From: DATKPC01 sp035524275
GTDB taxonomy: Bacteria; Pseudomonadota; Gammaproteobacteria; Burkholderiales; Burkholderiaceae_F
Direction of reading: 5' to 3'
Length of the DNA: 64,000 nucleotides
NCBI GenBank assembly: GCA_035524275.1
Contig: DATKPC010000114.1
Coordinates: forward strand, 1-64,000
Part shown: positions 59,333-64,000 of the stretch, piece by piece
Layout of the letters: the number at the start of each line of letters is the position of its first letter
Position numbering within the stretch: the first letter of the stretch is position 1
Made by a program: the position numbers and the translations under genes
Notes under the pieces: generated by a model
Told to the model about the DNA's origin: nothing
The model's database searches: none
Seen by the model: the letters and a program-made list of their open reading frames with translations, nothing else

Positions 59333-62284
59333 ATGACATCAGGAAGCACGTCCAGTCCGGCTTCGGCTTCGGTCCTGCGAGACGCCGCGGGCGTCGCGCT
59401 GGCCAGCACGCGCTTCGTCCCGCATACGCTCGCGGCGCTGCTCGGCTCCTCGAGCACCGAGGCCCAAAGGTTCGAGGTCCTCGCGACGCTGTCGAGCGGC
59501 CCGTGGGACCGCGATCGCATCGACGCCGAGTTTCAACGCCTGCTCGCCGCCGACCCGCAAGCCGCCGACATCGACGCGGAGCGCCGCGTCGCCGCCTGCG
59601 GACGAGCGTTGCGCCGCGCCCGGCGCCTCGTGCTGCTCGGTACGCTGGTCCGCGACGTCGCGGGCGTTGCGCCGCTGGCCGAGGTCGTCGGCGCGATGAC
59701 GGCGCTCGCCGAGGTCGCGGTGCAGCGCGGGGTCGCGGCCGTTGCCGACGGCCTGTCGCGGCGCTTCGGCACGCCGTGCGCGCGCGACGGCACGCCGCAG
59801 GACCTTCTCGTGGTCGCGATGGGCAAGGGCGGCGGCGGCGAGCTCAACGTCTCGTCCGATCTCGACCTCGTGTTCGTCTACGACCAGGAGGGGGAGACGC
59901 GCGACCTGCGGCGGCCGCCGCAGCACGACGCGGTGCTGCGGCCGCTCGGCAACCAGGAATTCTTCGAGCGCCTCGGGCGCGCGCTGATCGGCCTGCTCGC
60001 GGACGCCACGGCCGAGGGCTTCGTGTTCCGCGTCGACATGCGGCTGCGCCCGAACGGGGACAGCGGGCCGCTCGCGGTGTCGTCGCCGATGCTCGAGGAC
60101 TATCTCGTGCGCCACGGCCGCGCCTGGGAGCGCTTTGCCTGGCTGAAGGCGCGCGTCGTCTCGGCGCCGGTCTTCGCCTCCGCGGCGGCGTTCGCGATGC
60201 AGTGCAAGGCACTGGACGACCTGGTGCGGCCGTTCGTCTTTCGCAAGTATCTCGACTTCAACGCGATTTCCGCGCTGCGCGAGCTGCATGCGCGGATCCG
60301 CGCGGAACGCACGCGGCGCGGCGCCGGACGACCGGAACGGCAGGACGACGTCAAGCTGGGACGCGGCGGCATCCGCGAGATCGAATTCATCGCGCAGGCC
60401 CTGCAGGTGATCCGGGGCGGCCGCGACGCGCGCCTGCGCACGCGCTCGACGCTCGTCGCGCTCGAGGCGCTGGTCGACTGCCGCGCGCTGGACGCGGCGA
60501 GCGGCGCGGCGCTCGCCGCCGACTACGTCCTGCTGCGCCAGGTCGAGCACGCATTGCAGTATGTCGACGACGCGCAGACGCACCTCTTCCCGCCCGATCC
60601 GGCGGCCCGCGACCGCGTCGCGCGGCTGCTGCGGCGCCGCGATGGCGAGGCGCTGGCGCAGGAGCTTGGGGGCGCCCGCGAGCGTGTCGCGGCGGCGTTC
60701 GACGCGGTGTTCGCGCCGGCGGGCCGGACCGCCGCCGGCGCCGGGTCCGGCGGCGAGGCGTCCGACGGCGCCGAGTGGCTCGGCGCGCCGCAGGACGCGC
60801 TGCAGGCGCGGTTGAGCGCGCTCGGCTACGACCGCCCCGAGGCCGGCGCGGCGCGCCTCGCGGCGCTGGCGCGCTCGCGGCCCGTGGGCACCGCGTCCGA
60901 CGGCGCGCGGCTGGCGATCGAACGCCTGGTGGGCGCGCTGTGCCGGTCCGCGCGCCAGCTCGAGCCGCAGGCGCACGCCGGTACCGACGCGGACGAGCTC
61001 CTGCTGCGTGCGATCGACCTCGTCGAGGTGATTGCCGGGCGCAGCACGTATGTCGCGCTGCTCGACGAATTTCCGCGCGCACGCGACCGCGTGCTGCGCC
61101 TGCTCGCGGCGAGCCGCTGGGCGACCGACTACCTGGTCCGGCATCCGATCCTGCTCGACGAACTGCTCGACGAGCGCGACCACGCCGACCCGACCCGCGG
61201 CGACCCCGACTGGGGGGCGTGGCGCGCGGCGCTGCGCGCACAGCTCGACGACGCGCATCCGGACGCCGAGCGCCAGATGAACCTGCTGCGCGACGCGCAC
61301 CACGCGCAGGTGTTCCGGCTCCTGATGGCCGACCTCGAGGGGCGCCTCACGCTGGAACGGCTCGCCGACCACCTCTCGGCGCTCGCCGACGCCGCGCTCG
61401 AGGAGACGATCGCGCATGTCTGGCGCGGCATCGCGCGGCGGCACCGTGCCGCGCCGCGCTTCGCGGTCGTCGCCTACGGCAAGCTCGGCGGCAAGGAACT
61501 CGGCTACGCGTCGGACCTCGACCTGATCTTCGTCTACGACGACGACCACCCGGACGCCGCCGAGCTCTACGGCCAGCTCGCGCGCCGCACGATCACGTGG
61601 CTCACGACGCACACGTCGAGCGGCGTCCTGTTCGATATCGACCTGAGGCTCAGGCCCAACGGCAACGCCGGGCTGCTCGTGACGACCGTCGACGCGTTCG
61701 AGGCCTACCAGCGGGGCGGCGCGGCCGGCGCGTGGGTCTGGGAGCACCAGGCACTGACGCGCGCGCGCGCCTGCGCGGGCGATCGCGAGGTCGGCGCGCG
61801 CGTCGAGGCGGTTCGCCGCGCCGTCCTGCTGCAGCCGCGCGACCACGATCGCCTGGCGCAGGCCGTCGTCGCGATGCGCGCGCGCATGCTGGCGGCGCAC
61901 CCCAGCCGCGGCGGCGGCTTCGACGTGAAGCACGATCGCGGCGGGATGGTCGACGTGGAGTTCGCGGTGCAGTTCCTGGTGCTCGCGTGCGCCGCGCGCG
62001 AGCCGCGGCTGCTCGGCAACCTCGGCAACCTGGCGCTGCTGCATATCGCCGGGGACGCCGGCCTCGTCGACATGGCGCTCGCCGATGGCGCCGCGACCGC
62101 CTACCGCGAGTATCGGCGGCGGCAGCACGCGCTGCGGCTGAACGGGCACCCGGCCGCGATCGTCGAAGCCGCCGACGTCGCGGCCCACCGGGCGGCCGTC
62201 CAGGCGCTCTGGCGCGCCGTCCTGCGGACCGACGAGCCGCTGCACGGCGACGCGGCAGCGCCGCTCGCGCGGGCCGTTGCCTGA
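59333..62284 (+). CDS. glnE: Bifunctional glutamine synthetase adenylyltransferase/deadenylase
   Basis: GlnE adds AMP to and removes it from glutamine synthetase in response to nitrogen status. The 983-residue protein has two nucleotidyltransferase domains. The first shows GGGGELNVSSDLDLVFVYD and the second YGKLGGKELGYASDLDLIFVYD. Between and after are the PII-responsive helical parts (for example RGGIREIEFIAQALQV and DRGGMVDVEFAVQFLV). I chose the ATG at 59333; one at 59318 adds five residues. A long opposite-strand open frame here is an artefact of high GC. Confidence 0.96.
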   Translation: MTSGSTSSPASASVLRDAAGVALASTRFVPHTLAALLGSSSTEAQRFEVLATLSSGPWDRDRIDAEFQRLLAADPQAADIDAERRVAACGRALRRARRLVLLGTLVRDVAGVAPLAEVVGAMTALAEVAVQRGVAAVADGLSRRFGTPCARDGTPQDLLVVAMGKGGGGELNVSSDLDLVFVYDQEGETRDLRRPPQHDAVLRPLGNQEFFERLGRALIGLLADATAEGFVFRVDMRLRPNGDSGPLAVSSPMLEDYLVRHGRAWERFAWLKARVVSAPVFASAAAFAMQCKALDDLVRPFVFRKYLDFNAISALRELHARIRAERTRRGAGRPERQDDVKLGRGGIREIEFIAQALQVIRGGRDARLRTRSTLVALEALVDCRALDAASGAALAADYVLLRQVEHALQYVDDAQTHLFPPDPAARDRVARLLRRRDGEALAQELGGARERVAAAFDAVFAPAGRTAAGAGSGGEASDGAEWLGAPQDALQARLSALGYDRPEAGAARLAALARSRPVGTASDGARLAIERLVGALCRSARQLEPQAHAGTDADELLLRAIDLVEVIAGRSTYVALLDEFPRARDRVLRLLAASRWATDYLVRHPILLDELLDERDHADPTRGDPDWGAWRAALRAQLDDAHPDAERQMNLLRDAHHAQVFRLLMADLEGRLTLERLADHLSALADAALEETIAHVWRGIARRHRAAPRFAVVAYGKLGGKELGYASDLDLIFVYDDDHPDAAELYGQLARRTITWLTTHTSSGVLFDIDLRLRPNGNAGLLVTTVDAFEAYQRGGAAGAWVWEHQALTRARACAGDREVGARVEAVRRAVLLQPRDHDRLAQAVVAMRARMLAAHPSRGGGFDVKHDRGGMVDVEFAVQFLVLACAAREPRLLGNLGNLALLHIAGDAGLVDMALADGAATAYREYRRRQHALRLNGHPAAIVEAADVAAHRAAVQALWRAVLRTDEPLHGDAAAPLARAVA

Positions 62285-62319
62285 ACCACTACAATATCGG
62301 GTCCTAGGGAGGATTTCCG

Positions 62320-63240
62320 ATGTCGATGGCAGATCGCGACGGCTGGATCTGGAACGACGGCAGGCTCGTGCCCTGGCGCGACGCCACGACGCACGTCCTG
62401 ACGCATTCGCTGCACTACGGCCTGGCCGTGTTCGAGGGCGTGCGCGCCTACAAGACCGCCGAAGGCACCGCCATTTTCCGCCTGCAGGAACACACGGCGC
62501 GGCTGTTCAATTCGGCGCGGATCTTCATGATGGAGATCCCCTTCGCGCCGGAGCAGGTGGCCGCGGCGCAGTGCGAGGTCGTTCGCGCGAACCGCCTGGA
62601 ATCCTGCTACCTGCGGCCGATCGTCTTCTACGGCTCGGAGAAGATGGGCGTGAGCCCGAAGGGCGCCAAGGTCCATGTCGCGATCGCCGCCTGGCCCTGG
62701 GGCGCGTATCTCGGCGAGGACGGGCTGAACCACGGCATCCGCGTCAAGACCTCGTCGTACGCCCGGCACCACATCAACGTCTCGATGGTACGTTCCAAGA
62801 CCGCGGGCCACTACGTCAACTCGATCCTCGCGAATCTCGAGGCGACCCGCGACGGCTACGACGAGGCGCTGCTGCTCGACACGCAGGGATTCGTCGCCGA
62901 AGGCGCCGGCGAGAACCTCTTCATCGTCCGCGGCGGGCAGCTCGTCGAGCCGCAGCTGGTCTCCGGGCTGACGGGCATCACGCGCGCCACGGTGATCGAG
63001 ATCGCGCACGACCTCGGCCTGGCGGTGAGCGCCGTTCCCATGACGCGCGACGACGTCTACCTCGCCGACGAGGCGTTCTTCACCGGCACGGCGGCCGAGG
63101 TGACGCCGATTCGCGAACTCGACGGGCGGCCGATCGGCAGCGGGACGCGCGGGCCGGTGACGGCGCGCATCCAGGCCGCGTTCTTCGACGCGGTGAACGG
63201 GCGCAATCCGAAGTACTCCTCCTGGTTGACGCGGATCTGA
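62320..63240 (+). CDS. ilvE: Branched-chain amino acid aminotransferase
   Basis: IlvE transfers amino groups to make Val, Leu and Ile, using PLP. The 306-residue protein starts SMADRDGWIWNDGRLVPW and has LHYGLAVFEGVRAYKT, the PLP Lys160 in VRSKTAGHYVNS and EGAGENLFIVRGG. AGGGAGG precedes the ATG. The following zf-CHCC and NTF2-like genes are 3 and 27 bp away, so the three probably form an operon. It sits 35 bp after glnE. Confidence 0.97.
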   Translation: MSMADRDGWIWNDGRLVPWRDATTHVLTHSLHYGLAVFEGVRAYKTAEGTAIFRLQEHTARLFNSARIFMMEIPFAPEQVAAAQCEVVRANRLESCYLRPIVFYGSEKMGVSPKGAKVHVAIAAWPWGAYLGEDGLNHGIRVKTSSYARHHINVSMVRSKTAGHYVNSILANLEATRDGYDEALLLDTQGFVAEGAGENLFIVRGGQLVEPQLVSGLTGITRATVIEIAHDLGLAVSAVPMTRDDVYLADEAFFTGTAAEVTPIRELDGRPIGSGTRGPVTARIQAAFFDAVNGRNPKYSSWLTRI

Positions 63241-63243
63241 ACC

Positions 63244-63459
63244 ATGGCCACTGCCAACGCCAACGCGAACCACAATGGCCATGTCGTCGAGCTGCTGGCG
63301 CGCGACCTTCCGGCGTTCTGCCCCAACCCGGCGATGCCCGTCTGGAACCACCACCCGCGCATCTTCCTCGACGTGACGCGGACCGGCGAGGCGATGTGCC
63401 CGTATTGCGGCACGCGCTACCGGCTGAAGGCGGGCGAGGTCGTCCGCGGTCACGGCTGA
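63244..63459 (+). CDS. zf-CHCC zinc-finger domain protein
   Basis: This 71-residue protein carries the CHCC zinc finger: Cys in FCPNP, His in NHHPRIFLD, and the Cys pair in AMCPYCGTRYRL. The same domain is found in the mitochondrial complex I subunit NDUFS6, and short bacterial relatives often follow ilvE in Burkholderiales. The function is unknown. Its ATG comes 3 bases after the ilvE stop, indicating translational coupling. Confidence 0.9.
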   Translation: MATANANANHNGHVVELLARDLPAFCPNPAMPVWNHHPRIFLDVTRTGEAMCPYCGTRYRLKAGEVVRGHG

Positions 63460-63486
63460 ACGGGTGCGCGCCGCCGCACGATCCGC

Positions 63487-63930
63487 ATGCATTCGCTGAC
63501 GAAGCCGCTGCTGTTCGCGTCGCCCGACGAGTGCGAGCAGGCGTTCTACGACGCCCTCGAGGCGGGCGATGTCGACGCCTTGAACGAGTTGTGGCTCGAC
63601 GATGACGACGTCTGCTGCGTCCACCCGGGCGGCCCGCGCCTGACGGGAAGTGCCGCGGTTCGCGCGTCGTGGGCGGCGATCCTCGCCGACGGACCGGTCC
63701 GGATGCGGGCCGTGCAGAAGAAATCGCTCGAGACACCCACGATCGCGCTGTCGAATGTCATCGAGGAACTGATCGTCACGCAGGGCCGCAGCCAGCGCGT
63801 GGTCCACGTCATCACGACGAACGGATTCGTGAAGACGCCGGGGGGCTGGAAGATGATGCTGCATCATGCCTCGCAGGCGCCGGAAGGGCGGCCGCCGGTC
63901 GCCGAGACGCCGTCCGGGACGCTCCATTGA
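63487..63930 (+). CDS. NTF2-like (SnoaL/DUF4440) protein
   Basis: The 147-residue protein has the cone-shaped NTF2 fold pattern: EQAFYDALEAGDVDALNELWLDD, then VCCVHPGGPRLTGSAAVRASW, and a C-terminal RVVHVITTNGFVKTPGGWKMMLHHAS. Members act as small ligand-binding domains or enzymes, and this group is often annotated as a ketosteroid-isomerase-like protein. It ends 70 bases before the window edge. The remaining bases show no further feature. Confidence 0.85.
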   Translation: MHSLTKPLLFASPDECEQAFYDALEAGDVDALNELWLDDDDVCCVHPGGPRLTGSAAVRASWAAILADGPVRMRAVQKKSLETPTIALSNVIEELIVTQGRSQRVVHVITTNGFVKTPGGWKMMLHHASQAPEGRPPVAETPSGTLH

Positions 63931-64000
63931 TGGCGTGCTGACGTCGGATCGCCCCCCGCCGCGCGCGCCGAGGGCGGACGGGAGCGGGGGCGGATTCGCG

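Noticed and set aside
59339..62245. 968-codon open frame opposite glnE
   Set aside because: It mirrors the glnE codons in a very GC-rich gene, its product is Arg/Glu/Ala-rich without any family motif, and glnE itself is clear.

Overview
This is a GC-rich (roughly two thirds G+C), almost fully coding chromosomal window. It comes from a betaproteobacterium, most likely Burkholderiales-like. The basis is gene order and protein types: accBC, mpl, lnt-glyQ-glyS-plsC, miaB-phoH-ybeY-corC-lnt, recA-recX-sucCD leading into pilins, glcDEF, and ilvE followed by a zf-CHCC protein. I see no prophage, plasmid, CRISPR array or insertion sequence. The accessory content is a short stretch around the pilins (about 32-36 kb) and a few small intergenic repeats.

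Layout. 0-8 kb: acetyl-CoA carboxylase accC/accB, a thioredoxin-like protein and a conserved unknown on the minus strand, then mpl, a YqiA-like esterase, a YbaK-like deacylase and an RNase II-family exonuclease on the plus strand. 8-21 kb: a long minus-strand run of housekeeping genes. It holds miaB, phoH, ybeY, corC, lnt, glyQ, glyS, plsC, a YgjP-like metalloprotease and gloA, and ends in a prolyl-oligopeptidase relative that has lost its catalytic residues. 21-26 kb: a tRNA with anticodon CAT, an MHS-type transporter, and a TctD/TctE-like two-component pair. 26-34.5 kb: recA-recX, sucCD, a PP2C phosphatase and FHA protein, two tandem type IV pilin genes and a TfpX/TfpZ accessory protein. 34.5-37.8 kb: a small inverted-repeat element, a PNPOx-like protein, a Uma2-family protein, a small lipoprotein, mnmA and a Nudix hydrolase. 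37.8-42.2 kb: three-subunit transhydrogenase (pntAA, pntAB, pntB) and a DUF3422 protein. 42.4-49 kb: lrgB/lrgA and a glycolate oxidase cluster glcF/E/D with a second FAD-linked dehydrogenase. 49-52.4 kb: an EamA exporter, DAHP synthase with an attenuator-like leader, and a putative outer-membrane protein. 52.6-64 kb: tldD, a nitrilase-type amidase, yhdP, then glnE, ilvE, a zinc-finger protein and an NTF2-like protein.

The strongest unexpected signal is upstream of the DAHP synthase gene. A 26-codon open frame has five Phe codons and one Tyr codon between codons 6 and 14. It is followed by a 10-bp terminator hairpin with a run of nine U. A segment just after the Phe codons repeats the 3' arm of the terminator and can pair with the 5' arm instead. 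This is the architecture of a phenylalanine attenuator. The enzyme also carries the residues of the Phe-sensitive isozyme type, so Phe may control both synthesis and activity of the first shikimate-pathway step.

Other points worth attention are the catalytically dead S9A protein, the two tandem pilin genes with unequal sigma-54-like promoters and paired upstream repeats, the unusual dyad over the recA promoter, and a REPIN/MITE-like hairpin element at 34.5 kb. All calls come from reading the sequence; no database search was run.
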